Assembly: GCA_028752905.1 (NCBI GenBank)
Contig: JAQNBH010000011.1
Span: forward strand, 28,610,678 to 28,674,677
Length of the DNA stretch: 64,000 nt
Source: Cladorhizidae sp. MBARI D1340-BT2
Taxonomy: Eukaryota > Porifera > Demospongiae > Poecilosclerida > Cladorhizidae
Direction of reading: 5' to 3'
Within the stretch, counting starts at the first letter, position 1, and each line of letters begins with the position of its first letter. Below the pieces are notes generated by a model. That model was not told the origin of the DNA, made no database searches, and was given only the letters and a program-made list of their open reading frames with translations. Below, piece after piece: positions 37,620-48,250 of this stretch. The translations under genes and the position numbers were made by a program.

Positions 37620-37850
37620 TATGCTGTCCACCAATTCAGCTTTGGACTTGGGCTTCACTTCTCTCCTGATGTACTCTTTCAAACTCGTGTCACAGGTCTT
37701 CAATGGGGTTGGCATCTTGAAACTCAGGAGGCATCCTCCATCAATTTATATCGAACTCTTTAGCCAGCCTGGATGTACGTTTGGGGTCAGTGTCCTGCAT
37801 GAAGCGGTGATGGGAGCAAACATCCTTTACAAAGGGTAACAAGGGTCTAG
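37620..37850 (-). pseudogene. Tc1/mariner transposase fragment
   Basis: The minus strand reads RFMQDTDPKRTSRLAKEF, then PPEFQDANPIEDL, then HEFERVHQE. This is the Tc1/mariner catalytic block around the second aspartate (commonly FMQDNDPKHTS) and the third acidic region (PPxSPDxNPIENLW). In-frame stops replace a tryptophan after INx and the tryptophan after IEDL. The HTH region and first aspartate are not recognised elsewhere in the element, so the transposase is dead. Confidence 0.75.
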
Positions 37851-39028
37851 TGAAGAATTTGAACAAAAAGTGGGGCTCTCATAATACTGGCCCACACATT
37901 TACCTTCACCAAATGTTTCACGCTATAATAAAATAAACAGGTTTAAAACAAGAGTATAAATCTACACCTTATTACACACACAACCATAATACAACATGAA
38001 TCATATCTTAGCTTGTTCTTTCGTGTCTGCCTTATACAACCAAAAAAAGCCTATATATGTGTTTCCAATTGAACTGTGCACTCGTCTGTGCTCTTCAAGG
38101 TTCTGTATCTCGCTCCAATCTCTTGACCTAGGACAGGGATAAATGATACTGCTATTGATCATGTTATTACATTAGTCACTATACCAATTCACCAGTGTTC
38201 TATATCAATATCTTGCCCTAGAATTAAGCCATAACATCTACAAAGTCCCTAAACTATATATATATATATATTTTTTTTAATCCAATGGCTTATCCCCATC
38301 AGCACATTGGCTCTAACCAAAATACCATCAAGACCCAGGCCTAGATTATCATTAGCCACTAACAACCAACATAGCTTCAGTGTGACACAGAAAGCTTCTA
38401 CACTAGATATTAACTTTCACATAGTTCCATCCCAAAACTAGTTCAACACAAGCGTCTCTTATCAGTTGGCATTACCTCTGCCTCAAAATATCAACATAAG
38501 CAATGTCCTGCAAAGCAAGACTGGGTTCCCTTCGCTGTGAAGGAGAACTGCAGTTGGTATGCTGTCTTCTCATCATCTTCCAGCATCTTTACCACCACCG
38601 CTCCACGGCTGTAAGGCGATACCTGTCTCGCAGTGCTTGACAAAACTGGACGCATTGCCTTGTTGCTGTCAGGCTCTCCTTCAAAATACAGACGATAGCT
38701 GCAGCCTTGAATCCTCTAGATCCTAAAGAATACAATTCTGTTTCTTCTAATAGAATAAGGCATCTTGATTCTGAAAAAGAATAAACGCTAGAGCAATGAC
38801 AGTTAGCCTTCGTCGATCTGGTATGCGCTAGAGAAATTCAATTTTACAACGCTCAATTGACGATCCCTGCCTAACGTTTTTGGCCAACGTTTAGCGAACG
38901 TATGGCGAACGTTCGGCGAACGTTTGTCTAACGGTACAGCAACGCTGCGACTCAAACGTACCACAAACGTCCAACGCAAACGGTACGTAAAGTTTTCTTT
39001 TACCTCTACTGTAGCTTCCTACTGTTAG

Positions 39029-39904
39029 TTATGTGGTGTGTTTGAGATTGAGATGAGATTCCACTTCATTGTTCAGAAGTTGGGGGGTACTGCTCCTGCT
39101 TGTTGGTTTTGGATTTGGGGGTAATGGACAGGTAGTGTCTTTGTCAGAGTCAGGACAAAATTGCCTGATATTCTCATACAGGTACCATTGCCGTTCAAGA
39201 GTAAGACCCTTGGGATGTATTACAAGTGGCAAACCATTCTGTTGCGGTTTCCAAGTATGTTTGAAGAGTTTGATCTCCTGTTCCACTGTGTCACATCGGT
39301 CCCTCACGAACACACTGTCAGGAACACGGCTATCAAAGAAAAAGTGATGGAGTTTTTTAATGCCAATGATCTTCTTGAAGTGAGTTGCAAAAAGAGTACT
39401 CCAATCGAATGTTGGTACAATGACTGCTTCATCTTCGGTTGCAACTAACTGAGCGAAGTTACAATCTGCAGATAAATTGACAACACTTGCTAGGCCACTC
39501 AATGTCCCTATCTTCGTCCTTCTGTATTTCCTCTTCAGAAGACCAAAGCACCAATCTGGTGAGAACTTTGTGTGCCCTACCACCAAAAATGACAACGTGA
39601 TTTTGTTGTACCTTCCTGTTAGAGTCCTCCACAACAAGTACTGCATCATACAATTGTTCTTGTTCTGTCCCGTGCAATTATCAGCATGGAGGAACACTTC
39701 TGTCTCTCCAAGTCCATGAGTCTCAAGGAAGTGATGAAGCTGGCTCACCACAACATTGGCGCCTTTGCCACAATCGCTGGCCTCATCAGTCAGGTAGTTC
39801 ACCTGCCTCGGAATTCCTTCGCAGTGTACACCAAAGATACTGCACTTCCGAGGTACAAGAAAGTACATGGGACCTGGCTGGAGAGGATCTGAAGGATAGT
39901 GCAC
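39029..39904 (-). CDS. Element B protein, exon 3 (DNCTGQNKNN domain)
   Basis: Open for 291 codons and preceded by an acceptor (TTTGATAG|GTGCAC), so it begins at a codon boundary as VHYPSDPLQPGP. Notable words: FLVPRKCSIFGVHCEG, RQVNYLTDEASDCGKGAN, HADNCTGQNKNN (residues 75-84), LLWRTLTGRYNKITLSFL, GHTKFSPDWCFGLLKRKYRR and a Pro-rich tail. The spaced acidic residues and the DNC-GQN motif look like an RNase H-fold DDE nuclease core, but this is inference. I recall similar motifs in uncharacterised transposon-encoded proteins of invertebrates (possibly the domain catalogued as DUF7869); this was not checked. No stop or frameshift is visible in this exon. Confidence 0.75.
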   Translation of the reverse strand: MHYPSDPLQPGPMYFLVPRKCSIFGVHCEGIPRQVNYLTDEASDCGKGANVVVSQLHHFLETHGLGETEVFLHADNCTGQNKNNCMMQYLLWRTLTGRYNKITLSFLVVGHTKFSPDWCFGLLKRKYRRTKIGTLSGLASVVNLSADCNFAQLVATEDEAVIVPTFDWSTLFATHFKKIIGIKKLHHFFFDSRVPDSVFVRDRCDTVEQEIKLFKHTWKPQQNGLPLVIHPKGLTLERQWYLYENIRQFCPDSDKDTTCPLPPNPKPTSRSSTPQLLNNEVESHLNLKHTT

Positions 39905-40311
39905 CTATCAAAGAAGGTAACAATGTCATGTGAATAAATCTTTATTCCCCTACTATCCAAAATATATCCAAAGTAGTATGATTTATATTTTTTGTCTCAT
40001 GCAGTTATCAGTAACACTTCGTCTCTTCTGGGTAATGCATATCCAAAATTATGGCACATGATTAAAAGAAACCAAGGAGTGCAGGTAAACCAACATAAAT
40101 ATCCTATGACACTCCCACACTTTTGTCAATAACTGAATGTTAAGGTGCTATTCTAGTGTGATAATACTCTCAACACCCAAATAAATGACCCCTCTCTGAC
40201 ATTGTACACATTGTAGATACACAACCATGGGATAAGCTACTTAACACCCTGTTGAACATAGCTAGTACCTATAGGATTTATAGTAATACACACCATTTGT
40301 GTAATACATAC

Positions 40312-41502
40312 CATTTGTGCGTAATCAAAGGAATAATGAGCTTTGATGTCTCTCGAATTTGCAGGTGTGAGTGCAGACAAAGGAGGTGGCTGGAATGAGA
40401 CATTGGTTGGGAAGAGAGATCTGATTGACCTCTTACATTCGTCAGATTTGGTCCTATAAAATGACCTTTCGGTTGTCACAATTCGGAGATGCTCCAGTGC
40501 ACTGGCAAGTGCTTCTTTCTGTCTTCTCAGACTCTGAGGAATTTACAGCTCGCACAACAGTGGTACTATTACGCTGGCGTTGCCAACACAAATCCGACAT
40601 TGGCCGCATGAGAATGATCGAGGGAAGAAGAGTTCGCCACAAGTTACAGAACGTCGAGTATGCAACAGCATGAAAAATGGTCATTTCCACTGCTGCCGTG
40701 TATATATTCCATATGCCACGTTTGGAGGTGCTTGAGGGTAGAAGCTTGATGTCACTCTGTCGATAACCTGGGATGCGACCTGGAAGAAGCAAGCCATTCT
40801 CTTCTGTGTAATTGAGTAGGAAATGTACCATGTTCTTAATCGACACTAGTGATAGAGTGTACTTTGGTAAACGCTTCGTATTTCCATGTACGCGAGGAAG
40901 AATACCGTTGTCAAGGAAGCTCTTGGTGATGTTTTTGAAACGCTTCAGACCAATGGTATGTAAAAAGAGGAATGTTTCTTGACAAATTTGTCGACTCTGG
41001 TGTTGGTACGATACGCGAATTCGAACTCTTTTAGCAGCAGTGTGCCTGGCTTCCGTGGAGGTTGACTCACTAGTGTTCGCCAAAGCCAGAAGTTGCCCCA
41101 TGATCAACATGTCAAGTTCACAGTGTGAGAGCTCGAAGCATTTTGATCTGACTTCCTGTACATGACCCACAGAAAACTGTGCTGAACAGCTCCGTCCCCT
41201 CCACTTCAGGCAACCACAACCTGCAGACATGAACATTGTGATTGATTTTTCCTCATCTAAGTCAGTCGGCCGATACTCTACTTCTGTATCACAAAGACTG
41301 GACAATCGTGCCAAGGCCAAATCGGTCTCTGATGGAGTTCCTGGTTCATCCAACTCGCCATGCAGATCATCAGTTTCACTATCATCCATTGCATCCATTA
41401 CTCCCTGCACATCCATCTCATCATTTCTGTCACCCTGCTCATCCATTGCATCCATCTCATCTTTTCTGTCACCATGTTCTTCAGATCCTTCCTTGTCAAG
41501 TT
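40312..41502 (-). CDS. Element B protein, exon 2
   Basis: Starts after an acceptor (TTGATATAG|AACTTG) and ends at ATG|GTATGT. It reads an acidic repeat region (MDAMDEQGDRNDEMDVQGV), a cysteine pair (SAGCGC), CELDMLIMGQLLALANTS, then RVHGNTKRLP, LLPGRIPGY, SDIKLLPSSTSKRG, MRPMSDLCWQRQ and, in the next frame, TTERSFYRTKSDECKR and HYSFDYAQM. The shift at about 40514-40526 is one surplus base: exon lengths 145 + 1191 + 876 leave exactly one extra nucleotide. Either the copy carries one disabling frameshift or the assembly has a single-base error. Without it the protein would be about 736 residues. Confidence 0.8.
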
Positions 41503-41574
41503 CTATATCAATTTATTTTATAATAATTATCTAAATCTTAATGAGAAATGAGGTAGCTACCATTGTCTACTTAC

Positions 41575-41719
41575 CTTCAAATGGAGGATCATTGTCCTCA
41601 TCATCCTCATTGGTGAAATACTGCTCAATTACATCTAGCAGTGCCAGCTGGTCTCCTGAGGAATAGCTGCTAAAAGAATTAATAGCCTTAGCTGCCTCAT
41701 TACTACTTATCCAAGCCAT
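41575..41719 (-). CDS. Element B protein, exon 1
   Basis: ATG at 41719; reads MAWISSNEAAKAINSFSS, then LLDVIEQYFTNEDDEDNDPPFE and a GAAG|GTAAGT donor at 41575/41574. The phase-1 junction to exon 2 keeps the frame (FE-E-LDKEGSEEHG). It is homologous to exon 1 of element A, which supports this start. Confidence 0.8.
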
Positions 41720-42062
41720 TGCAGCTGGCAGTGTTTATGTGGTTCCATAACAACCGCAGTATGCCGGCCGTATGCTAATTGGAGAATGACGTAATGCTAA
41801 TTGAACTTTTACTGCGAAGTCACTCCGTATACGCGTTATTCTACGCAATGGAAAACTTGACGACAAGTTTTCGAACTGTTATTTTAACCTGTTCTGGACT
41901 CAACCTAGACACCAAACTTGGTACAGAGGTAAAGGAAAGATTCTAGAGAGTGCTAAAGTTAAAAAAATATATATAAGAAAAAGTGACCCATGCATACTTT
42001 TTGTGCTATAACTCAAAATCATTTTCTGCGCGATAAGGTCCCTTTTCCCAAATCCTGTCACA

Positions 42063-42661
42063 TATATAGAGCAAGTTATGATGGCGTGCCACTAGTGTCC
42101 TCTCTCATTATATATATATATATATATATATTGAGCAAGTTATGATGGCGTGCCACTAGTGTCCTCTCTCATTATATATATATATTGAGCAAGTTATGAT
42201 GGTGTGCCACTAGTGTCTTCTCTCATTATATATATATATAGAGCAAGTTATGATGGCGTGCCACTAGTGTCCATTATATATATATAGAGCAAGTTATGAT
42301 GGCGTGCCACTAGTGTCCGCTCTCATTATATATATAGAGAGCAGGTTATGATGGCGTGCCACTAGTGTCTTCTCTCATTATATATACATTGAGAAAGTTA
42401 TGATGGCGTCCCACTAGTGTCCTCTCTCATTATATATATATTGAGCAAGTTATGATGGCGTGCCACTAGTGTCCTCTCTCATTATATATATATAGAGAGC
42501 AAGTTATGATGGCGTGCCACTAGTGTCCTCTCTCATTATATATATATTGAGCAAGTTATGATGAGTGTCCTCTCTCATTATATATATAGAGAGAGCAAGT
42601 TATGATGGCGTGCCACTAGTGTCTTCTCTCATTATATATATATATATATATAGAGCAAGTT
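42063..42661 (+). repeat. TA-rich minisatellite of about 52 bp per unit, right part
   Basis: Continuation of the array at 34700-36028 beyond element B; about 11 units, same consensus and same orientation. Confidence 0.95.
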
Positions 42662-43127
42662 ATCTACCTAGGCACAGCTTATAAGTAATGTAGCAAGTGA
42701 ACTTCGATGAGAGCTAAGAAGCTTGATTTACCCGCTAAGTTCACTGTTGTATCACTACAATTACTACCAGTAAAACAAACGCTAGCGCTAGCTAGAGCTA
42801 CTGCTGGATAGAGCGACACTAGCTAGCTAGATTTACTGCTAGCTACAAATGAATGACGCTAGCGCTATCTAGATGGACTGCTGGCTACCAAAGAAACTAA
42901 AAGCTTGATTACTAAAAACGAAGGCTAGCTATAAGGATCACAAAACAAGCAAAAAGAAAGTAACTAAACAATTCTAATTACAGCTCACCATTTATCTTTA
43001 CACGAAGAAAAATCCAGAGTCCATGGTAGAGTTTATATTCTCCCCCAATCTTTGATGAGTCTTCAAGGCAACTTTTCGAACCCGGAAGAACAGAGAAAGG
43101 CGAAATAGAGAAAAGAGAAAGAAAACT
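42662..43127. other. Unassigned sequence before copy C
   Basis: About 470 bp with no recognised coding region. It has several GCTAGC-rich words (ACGCTAGCGCTAGCTAGAG) forming local palindromes. It may be part of copy C that has no match in element A. Confidence 0.45.
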
Positions 43128-45052
43128 GGGTTAGGACAAGTAGCCGGCTTATTGCTGAACTGAAACTAAGTTTAATAAACACTAACTGTAGGCTAGAAAG
43201 AAGTTAACTATGGGCTAGAAACTAAACACTAACTATGGGCTAAATAAATAAAGGCTAACTGTGGGCTAGAAAACAAGTTAAACAAAGGCTAACTGTGAAC
43301 AAGGCTAACTGTGGACTAGAAAACAAGTTAAACCAGGCTACCTGTGAACAAAGGCTAACTGTGGGCTAGAAATCAAGTTAAACAAAGGCTAACTGTGGGC
43401 TAGAAAGCAAGTTAAACAAAGGCTAACTGTGGGCTTCTTAGAAAACAAGTTAAACAAAGGCTAAATGTGGGCTATCAAACAAGTTCAATAAAGGCTAACT
43501 GTGGGCTAGAAAACAAGTTAAATAAAGGCTAACTGTGGGCTAGAAAAGAAGTTCAATAAAGGCTAACTGTGGGCTAGAAAACAAGTTCAATAAAGGCTAA
43601 CTGTGGGCTAGAAAGCAAGTTAAACAAAGGCTAACTGTGGGCTTCTTAGAAAACAAGTTAAACAAAGGCTAACTGTGGACTACAAAACAAGTTAAATAAA
43701 GGCTAACTGGGCTAGAAAACAAGTTAAATAAAGGCTAACTGTGGTCTAGAAAACAAGTTAAATAAAGGCTAACTGTGGGCTAGAAAACAAGTTAAATAAA
43801 GGCTAACTGTGGGCTAGAAAACAAGTTAAATAAAGGCCAACTGTGGGCTAGAAAACAAGTTGAACAAAGGCTAACTGTGAACAAGGCTAACTGTGGGCTA
43901 GAAAACAAGTTAAACAAAGGCTACCTGTGAACAAAGGCTAACTGTGGTATAGAAATCAAGTTAAACAAAGGCTAACTGTGGGCTAGAAAGCAAGTTAAAC
44001 AAAGGCTAACTGTGGGCTTCTTAGAAAACAAGTTAAACAAAGGCTAACTGTGGGCTATAAAACAAGTTCAATAAAGGCTAACTGTGGGCTAGAAAACAAG
44101 TAAAATAAAGGCTAACTGTGGGCTAGAAAAGAAGTTCAATAAAGGCTAACTGTGGGCTAGAAAACAAGTTCAATAAAGGCTAACTGTGGGCTAGAAAGCA
44201 AGTTAAACAAAGGCTAACTGTGGGCTTCTTAGAAAACAAGTTAAACAAAGGCTAACTGTGGACTACAAAACAAGTTAAATAAAGGCTAACTGTGGGCTAG
44301 AAAACAAGTTAAATAAAGGCTAACTGTGGGCTAGAAAACAAGTTAAATAAAGGCTAACTGTTGGCTAGAAAACAAGTTAAATAAAGGCTAACTGTGGGCT
44401 AGAAAACAAGTTAAACAAAGGCTAACTGTGAACAAGGCTAACAGTTAACTGTGGGCTAGAAAAGAAGTTAAACAGAGTCTACCTGTGAACAAAGGCTAAC
44501 TGTGGGCTAGAAAGCAAGTTAAACAAAGGCTATCTGTGGGTTTCTTAGAAAACAAGTTAAACAATGGCCAACTGTGAGCTAGAGTACTAGTTAAACAAAA
44601 AAGTTACAGTTGGTGGTTCAACACAGCTAGTAAAATCTCTCACCTGCTTTTCCTCCTAAGAATAGCTGCTTGATTCATGGAGGCCTGAAGTTTTTGGTGG
44701 CTCTAGTGGTGTTCTAAGTCCTGGGCTGCGCCGTGGAATCGAAGAAAAGCTCCAAGTAGCGTTACTTTTCTCCACGAACAATGAAAGGCGTATCTTGTAG
44801 AATCACGTGCTACCCCAAAATGCGTAACGCGGAAGATTACGGAAATCAAAATTGTCGTAAACATTCAAAGGCCGTTTTCTTGCCTTGTACTTAGCTGTGT
44901 TAGATCGGTCGTAGCTCAGCGAACCAACCAGCTATGATGATGCTTCTTAGACCATTTTGAAGGTAATAAGGTGTGCTATATCATAGTGCCAATAACTCAA
45001 ATTTTATATCTTGCGCGAAGTGGGCCCTTTTCGCAGAGCCTGTCTGTCACAT
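43128..45052 (+). mobile_element. TIR element C, truncated relative of element A
   Basis: From GAAAACTGGGTTAGGACAAG at 43128 it parallels element A from 30702, then the 34-bp array, then the unique 3' sequence (CACCTGCTTTTCCTCC, CGCGGAAGATTACGGAAAT) and the terminus GCGCGAAGTGGGCCC, GAGCCTGTCTGTCACA, which has a 4-base duplication (CTGT) compared with A. No left terminus or protein gene is present. Confidence 0.85.
43180..44610 (+). repeat. 34-bp tandem array in copy C
   Basis: About 40 copies of the same 34-bp unit as at 30735-31262, with variants such as GGGCTTCTTAGAAAACAAG placed at intervals. A longer block of about 590 bp appears twice (compare 43290-43700 with 43870-44280), so the array also grew by block duplication. 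Confidence 0.93.
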
Positions 45053-45390
45053 AATTATGATAATGAAGGGATTACTAGCTAACAATAATATAATATTAAA
45101 ATAATATATGCATGTATTAAGTCTATACACATTCTAACATAATCATTTCCCCCTTTATTTCCTCTTCTCTCCAGATCATCACAATCATTGGAGTAGGAGT
45201 GATTGATTGTTTTGGTTGTCTACAGTTGGAACTGTAGCTTTTCTGGTAAAAAAATATCAAAGAAAAGGACATTAACATATATGATTTTTTGGTCAATAGG
45301 GATTGTAAATTATTGAATTTTGTGGGATAAATTATATACTATACATATGTGCAGCTTTAACTTTTTTCACTGATGTTATAGTAAACCTCT
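45053..45390. other. Unassigned AT-rich sequence
   Basis: About 340 bp between the end of copy C and the RT fragment; no coding signal. The RT would be expected to continue here on the minus strand, but its catalytic box is not found. Confidence 0.5.
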
Positions 45391-45890
45391 CTAATTGTCT
45401 CCCCCCTTAGTGTATATTGTTCCCCCCAAACACGGGAGGCACAGGCATAGTATGGCGGTGACATTAATTAGGGAATAGTATATTCCTAGGACAGTTTTAC
45501 TAGTTATAAATGGCATATGCATGAAGGCATACTTGCCCCACGGTGTGCAAAATGCTGTTTTGTCCTGGCTTTTTCTACTCAAGGGAACCTGATAGAAGCC
45601 TTTGTTAAGGTCCAGTTTCGATAACCAGCTGAGACCTGATTTAGTAAGTCCTCAATACATGGCATTTGATAGGGATCCGAAATAGTAATCTTGTTTAGCC
45701 TTCTATAGTCGATGCAAAGCCTCACCTGTCCAGTACTCTTTTTTCTGAGAGGCACCATTGTTGATGACCATGGGCTCTTTGATGGAACAATAATGCCTTT
45801 CCTAAGGAGATCATCAATCTCTCCCTTCAAATCATCAACCATGCCTGGAGCAATACGATAAGGGTGAGTTCTCAAAGGATAATCTTCTTT
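45391..45890 (-). pseudogene. Ty3/gypsy reverse transcriptase, N-terminal half
   Basis: Reverse transcriptase copies element RNA into DNA. ORF 45579-45875 reads LRTHPYRIAPGM-like linker sequence, DDLLRKGIIVPSKSPWSS, VRLCIDYRRLNKITI and DPYQMPCIEDLLNQV, all gypsy RT blocks. The next ORF (45391-45582) has QDKTAFCTPWGKYAFMHMPF. The catalytic YxDD box and RNase H are missing, so it is truncated. It follows the integrase end at 46097 on the same strand within about 220 bp, through a linker resembling the usual pre-RT region. Confidence 0.85.
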
Positions 45891-46096
45891 GACATTAATT
45901 CATTCTCTTCAAATTTTGCAACACCTATAACTCGATCACTGAATTAGGCAAGCCGCAGGTCTAACCTGAGGTGCTGTTCCTCAGTTAAGTGAGTACCACT
46001 CATGCTAACCTTCCCAATAGGTTCAGGATTGACTTCAGACTCATCTGCCACTATATACAACACGAAACAAGTTGGCAGTTGGGGTCTTCCAAGCTT

Positions 46097-48250
46097 TTAA
46101 CCTATTGATATGCACAGTGACATGTCTAGATCTTTTGCCTTGGAATGCAATAGTGTATAGTTGCAGTTAGATAGTTTAGCACTCACTACATATGGGCCAT
46201 CCCAGATTGAATGCAATTTTCCCATGAGCCCAGGGGTGTGGCATAACACAAGATCCCCTGGCTCAAAGCTACAGGCCTTGGATCTAGCATCATATGCTGT
46301 CTTGGATTTTTCTTTTGCAATAGCCTGATTGGCATGAGCTACTTCGTGTAGAGCTACTAGGGTCTCCCTCAATACCTGTACCCACTCAACCGTGCTGGTA
46401 AAGCTTATATCTCCACTTATCCATCCCACTTTAACTGCCTAAAGGGGACCTCACATGCTCTTACCATGAACTAATTCGTAAGGTGAAAACCCTGTGGCTG
46501 TGTGGAGGGTAGCTCTGTATGCTAACAAGCAATACTTTAGGCCATTCTTGGTCTTTGCCCTGGATCTTACGAATCATACTCTTCAAACAACCATGCCACC
46601 GTTCTAGTATCCCGTTGGTCTGGGGGTGGTAGGCTGTGATCTTTATCTGTTTAATATTCAAGAGCCTACATAACTTCTTAAGGCCAGCGTTGCCCATTAT
46701 TTTGACAATATTTTTGGGGGGCTTATATCCCTTCTAAACATCTGTACAATCTGTCTTTCAAATTTGGATGCACAAGTCTCTAGTTATGGTGAATTTTATC
46801 CATTACATTCACCTTGAAAATTGAAGAAGGTTAGTTCAGCTTCAGTAAAGTTTGATCGCTCATATCTACTACCACTTACCCTGGATACTTTATTCAAGTA
46901 CTAGAATGCAGCTCATTGCACGTAGAATCATTGCATTCTAATTGAGCATAAATATACGAAAAATTGAAGTACTGCACATGTGTGACATGTGAGCAGTAGT
47001 CTGGTGGTGGCCCAATATAGTAGTAGCCCAACTTCAATAGCAGTTTCTCAGAAACATGTTTTTTTTAAGGTAAAGACAGATATCTCAAGGAAAAATGTAT
47101 GTATACCTGCTTCATTATATATCATATTGTAGCTCTATCTTTGCTCTACGATTGTAGAGCGGAGTTTTTCAATTTTTAAGTGCTAGTCCAATTATAAAGT
47201 CATGTGTATATACCCTGATATGCCCATATTATTGTTGACCTTGTCATGAAAACTCAGTTAGTGTTGAGGTTAAAAAATTTCGCTGGAATCAAGCTTTCGT
47301 GGTTGCTCTACTACATCCATAAAAGGTAAGTGTGTATAGGGCATATCTTAGGAGAGGGACATTTTATTGTGACTCTAGTTAGAATTTTTCCAAACCTCTA
47401 TACTTTACTGAAACTTCTTAATAAAGCACATTATTAGAAAGCTCTTGCAGAGAGCTGTATTCTGGTACCAAAATAAAATGTAGGGGAAGAAGGACAACAA
47501 AGTTATGGACGTTTACATAAACTATGATAAAATGGGCAACGCTGGCCTTAATAACCTTTCCCAGAAGTGACTGATTACTCCCATTAACCCCTCTGCTACT
47601 GATTTAGCATCTACCCATTTCAAAGGAATAGTCATTGTCCAAGCCCTAACCCTAGTCCCAAGACACAATGGTCAGGATATACCTGTGACCTTCTTTGGTT
47701 TTTTCTACCAGATCCCAGGCCATCCTTTGGTAAGGTTCTGTCTGATATGGTTGGTGTAACTACCATAGGTACTCTAAGTTGTAGCTGCCTCCCTGCCTTT
47801 TCACATTCTGGGCAGGCACTACAGTATGCCCTAATGTCTTTCCTAATACCAGGCCATGTGAAGTGGTGAGATAGGATGGCAAGCATCTTATTGTGTGAAA
47901 AATCCACCAACTAACCCTCTGTGCCCAATGTCCAACACCTCTTTCCTTCTACAAGATGGCACGACAATTCTGGACAACTCCTTTTGAGGATCTACCAACT
48001 TGACCTGCACTAGTACTCCGTTCTCCCTACAATAATCATCTTCCTGCTTTTCAGCTTTACTCCTCATCTCCGACAGGCTACCATCTTCCACATGCTGAGC
48101 AACTAGCTTCCTAACTTCTTCCTCGCTTTTGCTAAGCACCGGAATTGGCTGGTCACTAGATTGAGCTCCCTCTAACCCATTAAGGACAACTTCCTCAACC
48201 AAGACCGAAGAGTCTTCTTCCACCTCATCTACTACCTCATCTGCACTCGC
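46097..48250 (-). pseudogene. Gypsy integrase, upstream of RT, interrupted
   Basis: Minus-strand integrase pieces in N-to-C order. The zinc domain (47910-47632) reads HFTWPGIRKDIRAYC, then CPECEKAGRQ. A core start near 47660 is frameshifted, followed by a short PLKWVDAKSVAEGL region near 47600. An 866-bp TTAA element at 46682-47547 interrupts the core. Then come the core 3' part KKLCRLLNIKQIK and AYHPQTNGILERWH with its catalytic glutamate (46697-46461), and the C-terminal domain SFEPGDLVLCHTPG, WDGPYVVSAKLSN (46429-46097). The central aspartate block appears deleted. The upstream ORF (48352-47888) is mostly gypsy linker (KLVDPQKELSRIVVPSCRR). Integrase before RT is not the usual Ty3/gypsy order. 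Confidence 0.85.
46682..47547. mobile_element. 866-bp non-autonomous TTAA element
   Basis: Flanked by TTAA (46678-46681 and 47548-47551). Both ends are GGCCAGCGTTGCCCATT, a 17-bp perfect inverted repeat. No coding capacity. TTAA targets are used by piggyBac and Kolobok families; the termini do not match the other piggyBac elements here. Taking it out together with one TTAA rejoins integrase sequence in frame, which supports the boundaries. Confidence 0.88.

Larger units (their letters stand above)
36633..39011 (-). mobile_element. Tc1/mariner-like element nested in element B
   Basis: Flanked by TA (36631-36632 and 39012-39013). Ends are CAGTAGCGACC at the left and CAGTAGAGGTA at the right (reverse complement), followed on both sides by AACTTTAC and TACCG, giving long imperfect inverted repeats of some 150 bp rich in AACG words. 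Contains a broken transposase on the minus strand. It sits only 17 bp beyond the stop codon of the element B gene. Confidence 0.85.
36029..42062 (-). mobile_element. TIR element B, nearly complete, with nested mariner
   Basis: Left terminus TGTGACAGGATTTGGG running into AAAAGGGACCTTATCGCGCA; the right terminus is its exact inverse over at least 36 bp. TATA lies on both sides, within the (TA)n of the minisatellite, so the target duplication is TA or TATA but cannot be measured exactly here. The element is 6,034 bp and falls to about 3.65 kb once the Tc1/mariner at 36633-39011 is removed. It carries a spliced gene on the minus strand (41719 to 39029). It shares its terminal words TGTGACAGG and GGGAAAAGGG and its gene with element A. 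I infer a cut-and-paste DNA transposon. Confidence 0.88.

Noticed and set aside
37392..37839. Plus-strand ORFs within the mariner
   Set aside because: The recognisable Tc1/mariner residues are on the minus strand; these are antisense shadows.
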